A stretch of 64,000 nt of DNA from Halalkalibacter wakoensis JCM 9140 (GTDB lineage Bacteria; Bacillota; Bacilli; Bacillales; Bacillaceae_D): contig NZ_BAUT01000006.1 in assembly GCF_000513095.1 (NCBI RefSeq), positions 52,438-116,437 on the forward strand, given 5' to 3'. The translations under genes were made by a program, and so were the position numbers. Every line of letters begins with the position of its first letter. The stretch's first letter is position 1. Below the pieces are notes generated by a model. The model was not told the origin of the DNA. It saw only the letters and a program-made list of their open reading frames with translations, and did no database searches. Below are positions 46,951-57,284 of this stretch, piece by piece.

Positions 46951-47571
46951 TTATGACGATTTCTGCCCTATTTTGCTTTCTGATCCTGCTAGTAAGCGTT
47001 TGATGTTCGTTCGGTGTCTCCATACAGAAAGAACCGCAACTATGACGGTTAAATAACCATAAAGAATAGGATAATCATAATATGCAAGAAAGAAAAAAGT
47101 GAAAACGGGTGTTAATACGGCAAACAAAATAGAGCCTAACGAAACAAACCTCGTAACAAAAATGCTTCCAATAGCAATGATTCCTGCAAACAAAGCTGGA
47201 AAAAACACCAACGTCGCTAACACTCCAATGGTTGTTGCAACTCCTTTTCCTCCTCGAAAGCCATAATAAACAGGCCAGTTATGACCGAGAATAGCAGCAA
47301 AGCCAGCTAGTGCAGGATACCACCCTAATTCATCCGGAGAAAAAATAACCCCAATCCATACAGCAACGATTCCCTTTAACACGTCGAGAGCTAGAACACA
47401 TAAAGCAGGTCCTAGACCTAGCACTCTTAAAGTATTCGTGGCCCCCGCGTTTCCACTTCCATGCTGACGAATATCTACTTTTTTGATTTTTTTTGCAATT
47501 ATATAACTAAAGCTTAGTGACCCTAATAAGTATCCGATTAAAATAACGAGTATTAGTCCAAATACATACAT
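46951..47571 (-). CDS. plsY: Glycerol-3-phosphate acyltransferase PlsY
   Basis: PlsY transfers acyl groups from acyl-phosphate to glycerol-3-phosphate in the membrane. The 206-residue protein has about five helices and the three family motifs: IGYLLGSLSFSYI near the start, HGSGNAGATNTLRVLG and GGKGVATTIG. It forms a phospholipid pair with gpsA, which makes its substrate. Confidence 0.95.
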   Translation of the reverse strand: MYVFGLILVILIGYLLGSLSFSYIIAKKIKKVDIRQHGSGNAGATNTLRVLGLGPALCVLALDVLKGIVAVWIGVIFSPDELGWYPALAGFAAILGHNWPVYYGFRGGKGVATTIGVLATLVFFPALFAGIIAIGSIFVTRFVSLGSILFAVLTPVFTFFFLAYYDYPILYGYLTVIVAVLSVWRHRTNIKRLLAGSESKIGQKSS

Positions 47572-47679
47572 TTACCTTCCCCCACCTCTACGGCTCTCCT
47601 TATTACTAGATTTGAATGTTGTTTCTCTATGTTAAGCTTATTTTAACTGGTCTTGCTACATGTTTCCATTCAAATTAGT

Positions 47680-47712
47680 GCTATTCAAAAAGGAGTAACC
47701 TTTTTGAATAGC
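47680..47712 (-). terminator. Hairpin after der
   Basis: A 14-bp perfect stem GCTATTCAAAAAGG / CCTTTTTGAATAGC with a 5-nt loop lies directly after the der stop. The T-run is inside the stem rather than after it, so this is a hairpin that may act as a terminator or protect the mRNA end. Confidence 0.55.
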
Positions 47713-47715
47713 TCG

Positions 47716-49029
47716 TTAGGCATTTTTCTTTCTTGCAAATATTTTTATCGGAGTTCCTTCAAAATCAAACGTCGCACGTAGGCGATTTTCTAAGAAACGC
47801 TCATACGAGAAATGCATAAGCTCCGGCTCATTTACAAAGAAAACAAACGTAGGTGGTTCGACTGCCACTTGGGTAACATAATTAATTTTCAGACGTTTTC
47901 CTTTATCCGTAGGAGTAGGATTCATGGCAACGGCATCCATAATCATATCGTTTAAGACATTAGTTGGAACACGTAAATGGTGATTTTCCGAAACCTTTTT
48001 CACCATCGGCAACACATGTTGCAATCGCTGTTTTGTTTTAGCTGAAACAAACAAAATTGGCGCATACGTTAAAAATAATAACTCTTCGCGAAGCTTCGTC
48101 TCAAAGTTCTTCATCGTTTTGTCATCTTTTTCAACCGCATCCCATTTATTCACGACAATCATCACGGCGCGACCTGCTTCATGTGCATAGCCGGCAATCT
48201 TCTTATCTTGCTCGATAAGCCCTTCTTCGGCATTGATGACGACAAGGACAACATTTGACCGCTCAATCGCTTTTAACGAACGCAAAACGCTATATTTTTC
48301 AGTCGCTTCGTAAACCTTTCCACGCTTACGCATTCCTGCTGTATCAATTAAAACATAGTCTTGATCATCTTTTGTAAACGGAGTATCGATTGCATCGCGG
48401 GTGGTACCAGGGATATTACTAACTATAACCCGTTCTTCCCCTAACATCGCATTAACGAGAGATGATTTGCCGACATTAGGTCGTCCAATTAAAGATATGC
48501 GAATCGTGTCTTCATCATACGGATCTTCTTCTTCGTCTGGAAAGTGTTTAATAACATCATCCAACAAGTCTCCTAAGCCTAAACCATGCGAACCTGAAAT
48601 TGGATAAGGTGTATCCATTCCTAATGAATAAAATTCGTAGAGCTCTTCTTGCATATCTGGATTATCAATTTTATTCACACCCAATACGACAGGCTTGTCT
48701 GAACGAAATAATATTTTGGCAACCTCTTGGTCAGCACTTGTAATTCCTTCTCTGCCATTTACAATAAAAATGATAACATCAGCTTCTTTAATCGCAAGTT
48801 CTGCTTGAGCCCTCATTTGTATTAATAACGGTTCATCTCCTAATTCAATTCCACCTGTATCAATTAAATTAAATTCGCGATTTAACCATTCCCCTTTGCT
48901 ATAAATACGATCACGAGTCACCCCTGGCATATCTTCGACAATAGCTACCCGTTCTCCTACAATTCTGTTAAATATCGTTGACTTCCCTACATTAGGACGT
49001 CCGACTATCGCTACAACAGGCTTGGTCAT
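47716..49029 (-). CDS. der: GTPase Der (EngA)
   Basis: Der is an essential GTPase for 50S ribosomal subunit assembly. The 437-residue protein has two G domains (GRPNVGKST at 9-17 and GRPNVGKSS at about 182-190, with DTAG-type and NKxD motifs in both) followed by a KH-like C-terminal domain. The start follows AAGGTTGTGACGTT. It is downstream of yphA and upstream of plsY. Confidence 0.97.
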   Translation of the reverse strand: MTKPVVAIVGRPNVGKSTIFNRIVGERVAIVEDMPGVTRDRIYSKGEWLNREFNLIDTGGIELGDEPLLIQMRAQAELAIKEADVIIFIVNGREGITSADQEVAKILFRSDKPVVLGVNKIDNPDMQEELYEFYSLGMDTPYPISGSHGLGLGDLLDDVIKHFPDEEEDPYDEDTIRISLIGRPNVGKSSLVNAMLGEERVIVSNIPGTTRDAIDTPFTKDDQDYVLIDTAGMRKRGKVYEATEKYSVLRSLKAIERSNVVLVVINAEEGLIEQDKKIAGYAHEAGRAVMIVVNKWDAVEKDDKTMKNFETKLREELLFLTYAPILFVSAKTKQRLQHVLPMVKKVSENHHLRVPTNVLNDMIMDAVAMNPTPTDKGKRLKINYVTQVAVEPPTFVFFVNEPELMHFSYERFLENRLRATFDFEGTPIKIFARKKNA

Positions 49030-49126
49030 AACGTCACAACCTTTCTCATTTACTATGTAAAATCATCCATTTTTCTTGCAACTTGTTTATTCTACTTGAT
49101 TTATTCCATGTTGTCGACTCTACTTT

Positions 49127-49742
49127 TTAAGAACTTTGTTCTAGTATGGTTGTTTTAGCTTCTTTTAGCAGCAATCTTGATAACAGAATAGCCATCTTAT
49201 TTAAACACCAAATGACACTATATAAAAAAACAACGATGGCAATGATATCAAAAAAATAACAAACTTCCTATCACATACTCCATCTTCAAATGGTGTTGAC
49301 TCACTAACCCCGTTAATAATTCACCTTGAATTAATCCTCCAACTGCAATCAAAAGGCGGTGCTTAAATGAAGCAGTAAGAAAAAAAGCAATAACTGCTAC
49401 TAACAACCCTGTCATCCACCGACTATCAATATACGCAACGACAGGGTCATAGATGAGCAACATTTGAAACCCAGCAAAAGCAGCCCCGATCGTTATCGAA
49501 GCAACAAAAGAATGGGCAAGATTAAATTTCTTTTCGTTGCTCATTTGCCAAAATACGTAAATAGATAAAAGGAAATAAACGAAATGGAATGAAATATTTG
49601 CAATCTCCATGGTGGTAGGCAATAGTATAAATAAGCTTAATAAAGACAGCGCTGTCCAAAATCTCGCTTTTGATTTTGACCAAAAAAAAGTAATGATAAC
49701 CCATAAAGCCCATCCAAACCAATAGATAAATATTCCTTCCAT
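49127..49742 (-). CDS. yphA: YphA membrane protein, C-terminus frameshifted
   Basis: The visible part (stop at 49248) is a 164-residue membrane protein with about five helices, starting MEGIFIYWFGWALWVIITFFW, like YphA. It ends at VIGSLLFF at a run of seven A (49250-49256, plus strand). Removing one A continues DIIAIVVFLYSVIWCLNKM to LEQSS and a stop at 49127, giving 204 residues, close to the normal length of about 199. The function of YphA is unknown. The start follows GGAGGTGGAAGC. Confidence 0.8.
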
Positions 49743-49852
49743 GCTTCCACCTCCTTTTTTAAAAGTATCGACGAATCGTGAAAGTTCTAACCATATAAAT
49801 ACATAGAAAATCTAGTAAAACAAATACTAAATGAGAAAAAGGAGGGTACTAA

Positions 49853-49987
49853 ATGGGAAGAGATCGCCAAGAATCTAAATTAAAGAAATCTGGTCGTGTA
49901 GAGTCCGATCGTGACCAAAACTTACATTACCCTGGAGCTAGCAAGATGCAAAGTCCAGAACAGGCAAGAAAACAACAAAGACCGTAA
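49853..49987 (+). CDS. ypzI: YpzI family small protein
   Basis: This 44-residue hydrophilic protein starts MGRDRQESKLKKSGRVESDRDQ and contains the YPGASKM segment. It matches YpzI, a small protein of spore-forming bacilli with unknown function. The ATG follows a strong GGAGG. It is on the plus strand between yphA and fni, and a bidirectional terminator follows. Confidence 0.85.
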   Translation: MGRDRQESKLKKSGRVESDRDQNLHYPGASKMQSPEQARKQQRP

Positions 49988-49997
49988 CGCATGCGAG

Positions 49998-50031
49998 AAA
50001 AAAGGTCGCATCTACAAATGCGACCTTTTTT
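49998..50031. terminator. Bidirectional terminator between ypzI and fni
   Basis: The perfect stem AAAAAAGGTCGCAT / ATGCGACCTTTTTT with a 6-nt loop has A and T runs at its two ends and serves both convergent genes. Confidence 0.9.
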
Positions 50032-50034
50032 GTA

Positions 50035-51086
50035 CTACCTCCGGCTAAAAATTGATACATCAAAGCCTCGTTGACTAGCCCAGTGGTATGTATCTCCAGA
50101 TATTATCAGTGGTTTCTTTTGTAACTCGAATAACGTTTTTGCCTGCACTGCTGTCATGATTAAACGAAGCTCTTCATGGATTTTTTGTATTTCATCTATA
50201 AGTGCAAGTTGTCCGTGTTTCATTAAAACCTCTAAGAAATAGCCAGCAAATCCCCCCGCGGATGCACCCAAGGCAATTGATTTCGCTAAATCAATTGCAC
50301 TTCTGAGTCCGCCTGAGGAAATAACGTAAACATCTCCAACAGCATGATAAGCTTCAATAAGTGAACAAGCTGTTGTAATCCCCCATTCATCAAAAAAATC
50401 AAGCTGATTGTTTCTGCGCCTATTTTCTACTTTGGAAAAATTGGTTCCCCATATCCCCCGACATCCACAGCCATCACACCAATAGATGTCAAAGTTTGAA
50501 CCGTCTCTTTGCTCATGCCAAACCCAACTTCTTTGACAATAATTGGAACGTTTAAGGAGGCTACTATTTTTTCGATACGCTCAATTGTAAACGCAAAATC
50601 ACGGTCACCTTCTGGCATCACTAACTCTTGAATCACATTTAAGTGAATCTGGAGCGCACTGGCTTCAAGCATGTCAACAGCGACCTTTGCTTGCTCTACA
50701 GTCGCCTCACTTCCTAAATTGGCCAGGATCGTTCCATGCGGGTACGTTTCTCGCACAATTCGAAAACTATCTTGCTGGGATGGGTCCCGCAACGCTGCCA
50801 TTTGAGAGCCTACAGCCATTCCGATTCCCGTCTCCTTTGCGACTTCCGCTAACTGCCGGTTAACTTCTTTGGTGCGTTCTCCTCCTCCTCCTGTCATCGC
50901 ATTGATAAAAATCGGCGAACTTAATGAAAGTTCGCCGATTTTGGTTGATAGGTTAATTTGTTTATAATTTACTTCTGGAAGGCTATTATGAATAAACTTC
51001 AAGTCATCAAATCCATGTGTTAGAGAAGGCCCTGTCGAAAGGGCGTGTTCAATATGATCTAACTTCCTAATAGATCGACTCACCAT
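50035..51086 (-). pseudogene. fni: Type 2 isopentenyl-diphosphate isomerase, frameshifted
   Basis: Fni (IDI-2) interconverts isopentenyl and dimethylallyl diphosphate using FMN. The first frame (start 51086) reads [15 protein letters not shown] through [20 protein letters not shown] and [10 protein letters not shown], then stops at [10 protein letters not shown]. The continuing frame from about 50445 gives [60 protein letters not shown] and the C-terminus. One C missing from CCCC at 50447-50450 explains the break: adding it gives GGYGGTNFSK, the normal FMN-site sequence. The restored length is about 350 residues. It is 13 bases from ypfD. Confidence 0.92.
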
Positions 51087-51099
51087 ATCACCCTATTTA

Positions 51100-52257
51100 T
51101 TAATTTTTGTATTTTTTTAATTGATCTCCAATCATATCTCCAAGAGAGAAACCAGATGATTCTTCTTCTTTTGCCGCCTCATAGGCTTGAAAATCAGCAT
51201 CACTAGATTCCTCCTCTTCAAGTAAATCTCTAATACTTAATGAAATCCTTTTTTCCTCAATATTCACATCAAGAACCTTCACTTCAACGGTTTCACCTTC
51301 TGTCAATACCTCAGATGGGGTACCAATGTGACGGTTGGCAATTTGCGAAATATGAACGAGACCTTCAACACCAGGTGCTAATTCAATAAATGCTCCAAAG
51401 GATACGAGACGTCTCACTACACCTTCGACAACATCTCCAACAGCTACTTTACCTGAGTAGCTTTCCCAAGGCCCTGGCAAAGTATCTTTAATTGATAAAG
51501 ATACACGCTCACTATCTTCATCTACCGACAGAATCTTTACTTGAACTACGTCACCTTCATTTACAACATCTGAGGGTTTTTCAACACGATGGTGAGCAAG
51601 CTGAGATATATGGACCAAACCATCAACCCCACCAAGATCAATGAAAGCACCAAAATCCGTTAAACGCTGAACCTTGCCCTCAACCGTATCTCCTGCTTTT
51701 AGTGATTGAAGTACATTGCGCTTTTTGTCTTCCACTTCTTCATCAAGAACAGCTCGTTGAGAAAGGATCAATTTATTATTTTCCTTGTCTATTTCTGCTA
51801 CTTTCACACGTAGCGTTCGGTCTTTATAATCTGAGAAATCTTCAACAAAATGACGTTCTACTAATGAAGCAGGAATGAAGCCCCTCACACCAACGTCGAC
51901 CACAAGACCTCCCTTAACAACATCTGCTACGGTTACATCTAGAACTTTTCCACTATCATAAGCGGATTGAAGCTCGTCCCATGCTTTCTCTGCCTGTACT
52001 GCTCGCTTTGAAAGGATCAGCTCATCATCCTCTAATTTAAGAACTTTTAACTCGAGCTCATCGTCAACTGAAAGAACATCACTTACTTTTTCGACATGCA
52101 AACTTGAAAGTTCACTTATGGGCACAATCCCATCTACTTTAAAACCGACATCGACAAACGCTTGTTTATCTTCGACTTTTGTCACTTTTCCTGTTACGAC
52201 ATCTCCCACAGAAAATGATTTCATCTCTGTTACTTCTTTGTTCATTTCTTCGACCAT
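51100..52257 (-). CDS. ypfD: S1 RNA-binding domain protein YpfD (RpsA homologue)
   Basis: The 385-residue protein has four S1 OB-fold repeats (starting at about 15, 100, 187 and 272, each with the VGDVV..KV..FGAFIDLG pattern) and a C-terminal tail. It is the ribosomal protein S1-like protein of Bacillus. It binds RNA, but B. subtilis can live without it. The ATG follows GGAGGCAAAAGTCA. It lies between plsC and fni. Confidence 0.93.
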   Translation of the reverse strand: MVEEMNKEVTEMKSFSVGDVVTGKVTKVEDKQAFVDVGFKVDGIVPISELSSLHVEKVSDVLSVDDELELKVLKLEDDELILSKRAVQAEKAWDELQSAYDSGKVLDVTVADVVKGGLVVDVGVRGFIPASLVERHFVEDFSDYKDRTLRVKVAEIDKENNKLILSQRAVLDEEVEDKKRNVLQSLKAGDTVEGKVQRLTDFGAFIDLGGVDGLVHISQLAHHRVEKPSDVVNEGDVVQVKILSVDEDSERVSLSIKDTLPGPWESYSGKVAVGDVVEGVVRRLVSFGAFIELAPGVEGLVHISQIANRHIGTPSEVLTEGETVEVKVLDVNIEEKRISLSIRDLLEEEESSDADFQAYEAAKEEESSGFSLGDMIGDQLKKYKN

Positions 52258-52346
52258 TGACTTTTGCCTCCTTCAATCCCCGCTATTTTTGCGGTATGTA
52301 ACTAGTATTTTATCTATCTTTCACGCAAGCGAAAGAAAAGTAATAA

Positions 52347-52937
52347 CTACTGTTTTGGCTCATGTTTATCAATGAGCTTTTTAATTTCTTCCATGATCCG
52401 CTCTGTTGCTTCCTCAGCCGAAGCCTTTTGCTCCCTTAGTTGAGTGAAATCGATAGGCGTTCCATATACTAATTTTAAAGATTTAAACGCTTTATATGGA
52501 CCAATAATTGCACAAGGAATCACGACTGCTTCTGTTCTTAATGCGAAGAAACCTGCGCCAGATAACCCTTTTCCTAATTGACCATCTTTGCTTCTAGTCC
52601 CTTCAGGAAAAAGACCAATCATTTTTCCTTCTTTCAAAAATTTCATTGCTGTTCGGATTGCTTGTTTATCACTCATACCTCGTCTTACAGGAAAAGCACC
52701 TAGTCGTGGCAATAAGTTCTTTAATATGGGCATCTCAAACAGTTCTTGCTTAGCCATATAATGTAATTGGCGTTTAATGTATGCTCCTAAAAGTGGAGGA
52801 TCAAAATTATGAATATGGTTACAACATAAAATAGTTGGACCATCTTCAGGAATATTCTCTTTTCCGATCACTTCAACTTTGTAAGATGTTGAGAGAAACA
52901 TTTTACTAACATTTTGACCAAATTGATAAATCCCCAT
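52347..52937 (-). CDS. plsC: 1-acyl-sn-glycerol-3-phosphate acyltransferase
   Basis: PlsC makes phosphatidic acid by adding the second acyl chain. The 196-residue protein has the acyltransferase motifs NHIHNFDPP (HX4D) and LFPEGTRSKDG, and an amphipathic membrane-associated N-terminus. The start codon is immediately after the cmk stop, so the two are translationally coupled. Confidence 0.93.
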   Translation of the reverse strand: MGIYQFGQNVSKMFLSTSYKVEVIGKENIPEDGPTILCCNHIHNFDPPLLGAYIKRQLHYMAKQELFEMPILKNLLPRLGAFPVRRGMSDKQAIRTAMKFLKEGKMIGLFPEGTRSKDGQLGKGLSGAGFFALRTEAVVIPCAIIGPYKAFKSLKLVYGTPIDFTQLREQKASAEEATERIMEEIKKLIDKHEPKQ

Positions 52938-52938
52938 T

Positions 52939-53613
52939 TTATTTTGCCCTTTCCTTAGCTAACTCGATAATTGCTTTTGCTACATCTGGAATTGTAAGAG
53001 TTGTTGAATCAATCTCCACCGCATCATCCGCTTTTCTTAAAGGAGCAAAAGTTCGTGTAGAATCTAGTTGATCTCTATGGGCTATTTCTTGTTTTAACTT
53101 TTCTAAATTTACGGACATACCCTTTTCAACTTGTTCTTCATATCGACGTCTAGCGCGTTCTTCTACTGATGCAGTTAAAAACACTTTTACTTTTGCATCT
53201 GGAAGGACATATGTACCAATATCTCTCCCATCTAGCACGGCCTGACCTTTTTCGGCAAGCTTTCTTTGGCGTTCGACCATTTCAATCCGGACACCTTCAT
53301 GACTAGAGACTTGGGACACATTAGCTGTTATATGATTCGTTCGAATTTCTTCTGTCACATCTTCACTATTTAAAAATACTCGAACACCCTTTTTTTCATG
53401 CTCAAGATGGATGGTTGTCCTTGATAACAATTCTGTTAGTACGTCTTCATCTTCAAGACTAATTTCTTCACGTAAAGCTGCTAATGTGAGCGTTCGATAC
53501 ATAGCACCTGTATCAATATAAAGAAACTCTAATTGTTCAGCAACTAGTTTAGCAACTGTACTTTTACCTGCTCCGGCAGGGCCATCAATAGCAATATTCA
53601 TCTTTTTATCCAT
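52939..53613 (-). CDS. cmk: Cytidylate kinase
   Basis: Cmk phosphorylates CMP and dCMP. The 224-residue protein has the P-loop DGPAGAGKSTVA, YIDTGAMYRTLTLAAL, GRDIGTYVLPDAKVKVFLTAS and the RRYEEQ lid. It starts the cmk-plsC-ypfD-fni run. Upstream, minus-strand TTAGTT/TATGAT is a weak candidate promoter. Confidence 0.96.
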   Translation of the reverse strand: MDKKMNIAIDGPAGAGKSTVAKLVAEQLEFLYIDTGAMYRTLTLAALREEISLEDEDVLTELLSRTTIHLEHEKKGVRVFLNSEDVTEEIRTNHITANVSQVSSHEGVRIEMVERQRKLAEKGQAVLDGRDIGTYVLPDAKVKVFLTASVEERARRRYEEQVEKGMSVNLEKLKQEIAHRDQLDSTRTFAPLRKADDAVEIDSTTLTIPDVAKAIIELAKERAK

Positions 53614-53785
53614 TACCTACACACACCTCATATACAATAAGAACAATTTGAAAGTGTTTACACTACCACTTTTTCCAAAATGTTCTCTACTTCATCTTAT
53701 CATATTCTTACATTCCGGTCTAACTAAAGGTATTAATTATAAATGATTTAATGATTTTTTTCTACTTCTATATTCAATATTCTTT

Positions 53786-54460
53786 TTACAAGTCTTCATT
53801 TTTCCTTCGTAAAGCTAATTGTCGCTCAAAACAATATCGAATAACTTTTTGTTGATCACGTTCGTCAATGTCTAAAAATTGTAGAGAAACACGTTTCTTT
53901 GCGTCTAATTTAAGCCTAAACACACGAACAATTTTACATAATGCTCGAACATATACAATTTCTCCTGACTGCATATGCAAAACAAGAAAGACAAGTATTT
54001 GCCCCTCATCTATAAATGGTTGATCATCCGGTATAGAAAGCAAACAGCCACCGCCACTTAGATCAATTGTCAAAGTCGTGAAGGGAGGAAATTCCTCATT
54101 CACCGGATGAACGGCTACATCAAGCGACGTATCAACTCGTACATAGCTTCTCCTTTGAATCCTTATATATTTATCATTCCCTGGATCTTTCAAAAAAAGG
54201 ACAGGTATGTTCCCCTTCATTCTTCCAACAATTTCTGTATCAAACGCATACATGGCTGAATCATCAGCTGTAATAAAAGAAGCCCGAAACTCAGTACCAT
54301 CAAAAAAGAAACTTGGTTTACCAGTTTCATCACTTATAGGATAATCAATCACAAAAATATCTTCTTTCCTGTCTACTAAACGACATTTAAAACGCCTAGT
54401 TGTTTTTTCAAGTTCTTTTATTTCCTGCAGTTCTAAGAAGATGGTTGACCCTATTTTCAT
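53786..54460 (-). CDS. motI: PilZ-domain c-di-GMP receptor YpfA/MotI
   Basis: This YcgR-type protein binds cyclic di-GMP through the PilZ domain and, in B. subtilis, stops the flagellum by binding MotA. I start it at ATG (MKIGSTIFLELQEI) after AAGGAGATTG, giving 224 residues. The N-terminal YcgR-like domain is followed by the c-di-GMP motifs RRSYVRV and DLSGGGCL. It lies between cmk and ypeB. Confidence 0.9.
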   Translation of the reverse strand: MKIGSTIFLELQEIKELEKTTRRFKCRLVDRKEDIFVIDYPISDETGKPSFFFDGTEFRASFITADDSAMYAFDTEIVGRMKGNIPVLFLKDPGNDKYIRIQRRSYVRVDTSLDVAVHPVNEEFPPFTTLTIDLSGGGCLLSIPDDQPFIDEGQILVFLVLHMQSGEIVYVRALCKIVRVFRLKLDAKKRVSLQFLDIDERDQQKVIRYCFERQLALRRKNEDL

Positions 54461-54514
54461 CAATCTCCTTACTCCCTCCAATTCCTACTCACTCCCTTAT
54501 TATCTCATGAAAAA

Positions 54515-54549
54515 GCAAAAAGAAGAAGCATCATATGCTTCTTCTTCTA
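54515..54549 (-). terminator. ypeB terminator
   Basis: On the minus strand the perfect stem AGAAGAAGCAT / ATGCTTCTTCT with a 3-nt loop is followed by a T-rich tail (TTTTTGCTTTTT). Confidence 0.85.
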
Positions 54550-54558
54550 CTTTTTCAT

Positions 54559-55908
54559 TTAGGTAAAGTCATAAACAGGTTCAGATTGATTCAGACGATC
54601 AACTTTTTCTTCTGTTCCGTCGATGGCGTTAATAAACAACCGGTACGTCTCATCTTCAATCACACCGTAAAACTCATAGCAAAGTACTTCTTCACCTAAA
54701 TCATTTTCAATAACAGCTAGATGATCTTCCATTACTTCTAAACGAGGATTTAACCTGTCTCTTGCTTCCTCATTTGTTAGTTCTGGCTCAGGAATATTTC
54801 GGTCTTTATGATTGATTAAATAACTCTTTGCCTCATATCCTAGAACATCGCCATCATCTAATGCCACTTCGAGGCGAATTAAATCCGTATATACGCGAAC
54901 ATTATCTTCTAAATGTACAAACTCTAACATTGCGATGGAGTCATATTGCCGGCTTTCTATTAGTTGCATGTTTTCTTTTCCATGTTCTTCTAAATAGTCT
55001 TCGGCAATTTCAACCGCTTCATTTAAACCAATTGTTTGTTCTTCAATTTGACGGTCTTGTAAAAACCAAATTGGCTCTCCACCATTTTGACTCAAATCCA
55101 TGTAGTAATTTGTTTCATGCTCTGGATCATCAACTACGATTGTGTAGGCAGGATAAGCTAGGCCATTACCTGTCTCTGAAACATGGACAGCTGTATTCTG
55201 ACTCACATCTAAGTATTGACGTGCTAATCTTTCTGCTTCTTCTTTTGAAACAGGCTCTCCGTCCAACGCTTCTTTTAATTCACCATTTAAATCGTCTATG
55301 GCGGCAAGCCCCGCTCCCCATTCCGTTTCACTGTAACTTTGAATAGACTTATTCATTACTTCTAGATTATGAACAACCATATTGTCTATTGGCTCTTGGG
55401 ACGCGCGCATTTCTTCTTCAATATTTATCCATTGATCCCCATTAGCAAGCATCATAGCTTGAGAACGACGAACTTCTTCTCGTATATCTTTCGAATAGTC
55501 ATATAATTTTTCTAATGTTGAGTATTCATCGTCGGTTAGTGGGTCTGCGTCTAAGTCTCGGATAGACGTACGATAACTAAACCTACCTAACTTGAATAGA
55601 AATTCTTCTGTCTTCCCTAGATCAACTGAGCTAAGTGGAAGTTGGCCAATGTTCTCTTGTGCTAAACTAACAACTCTCCAAACATCAGCTAACGCCGGTG
55701 TTAGTTGATGGCGTGAGTTCATCGCCAAAGTTGCTCCTAATTGGTCTTCAATTTGATCAATATGAAAGGCAAGCTCATGAAACGCTCTTTGATAGTTATT
55801 TTCTGCTGTCACTCTTAAGACTTGCTTTTCTTCACGCTCTTGAAAGCCCCAAATTCCAGTTGCGACAACAGCTACTGTTAAAAGACCAATCACAAAATTT
55901 CGTACCAT
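54559..55908 (-). CDS. ypeB: Spore germination protein YpeB
   Basis: YpeB is needed to keep the cortex-lytic enzyme SleB in the dormant spore. I start it at ATG (MVRNFVIGLLTVAVVATG) after GGAGGTGATTGACT, giving 449 residues. It has an N-terminal signal anchor, a helical first half and three C-terminal PepSY-type domains (SKEEAERLARQYL, NEAVEIAEDYLEEHG, NEEARDRLNPRL). It follows sleB by 20 bases. Confidence 0.95.
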   Translation of the reverse strand: MVRNFVIGLLTVAVVATGIWGFQEREEKQVLRVTAENNYQRAFHELAFHIDQIEDQLGATLAMNSRHQLTPALADVWRVVSLAQENIGQLPLSSVDLGKTEEFLFKLGRFSYRTSIRDLDADPLTDDEYSTLEKLYDYSKDIREEVRRSQAMMLANGDQWINIEEEMRASQEPIDNMVVHNLEVMNKSIQSYSETEWGAGLAAIDDLNGELKEALDGEPVSKEEAERLARQYLDVSQNTAVHVSETGNGLAYPAYTIVVDDPEHETNYYMDLSQNGGEPIWFLQDRQIEEQTIGLNEAVEIAEDYLEEHGKENMQLIESRQYDSIAMLEFVHLEDNVRVYTDLIRLEVALDDGDVLGYEAKSYLINHKDRNIPEPELTNEEARDRLNPRLEVMEDHLAVIENDLGEEVLCYEFYGVIEDETYRLFINAIDGTEEKVDRLNQSEPVYDFT

Positions 55909-55927
55909 AGTCAATCACCTCCATAAA

Positions 55928-57079
<1,152 letters not shown>

Positions 57080-57242
57080 GTTGTAGACCTCCTTGTGTTC
57101 GTGGTATCTGTTTCATGACTTGGTCATGATTGATATGGATAGTGTTTGTTTTCAACCTAGTTTTATGCAAATTTAAATCAAAAACTTACCAATACACTTC
57201 TAACCTTCTCCTTTTAAGCCTTATATGATCATGTTTCAAAAC

Positions 57243-57282
57243 AAAAAAGCTGATGAGAGTAGTTTTTCTCTCATCAGCTTTT
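57243..57282 (-). terminator. met operon terminator
   Basis: The 11-bp perfect stem GCTGATGAGAG / CTCTCATCAGC with a T-rich loop is followed on the minus strand by six T residues, directly after metH. The 160 bases between here and sleB hold only a candidate sporulation promoter region. Confidence 0.9.
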
Positions 57283-57284
57283 AC

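Noticed and set aside
57080..57240. Possible sigma-G promoter upstream of sleB (TGCATA ... CACTATC)
   Set aside because: The spacing is about 19 and the -10 fits poorly, so I do not annotate it, though sleB is expected to be forespore-expressed.
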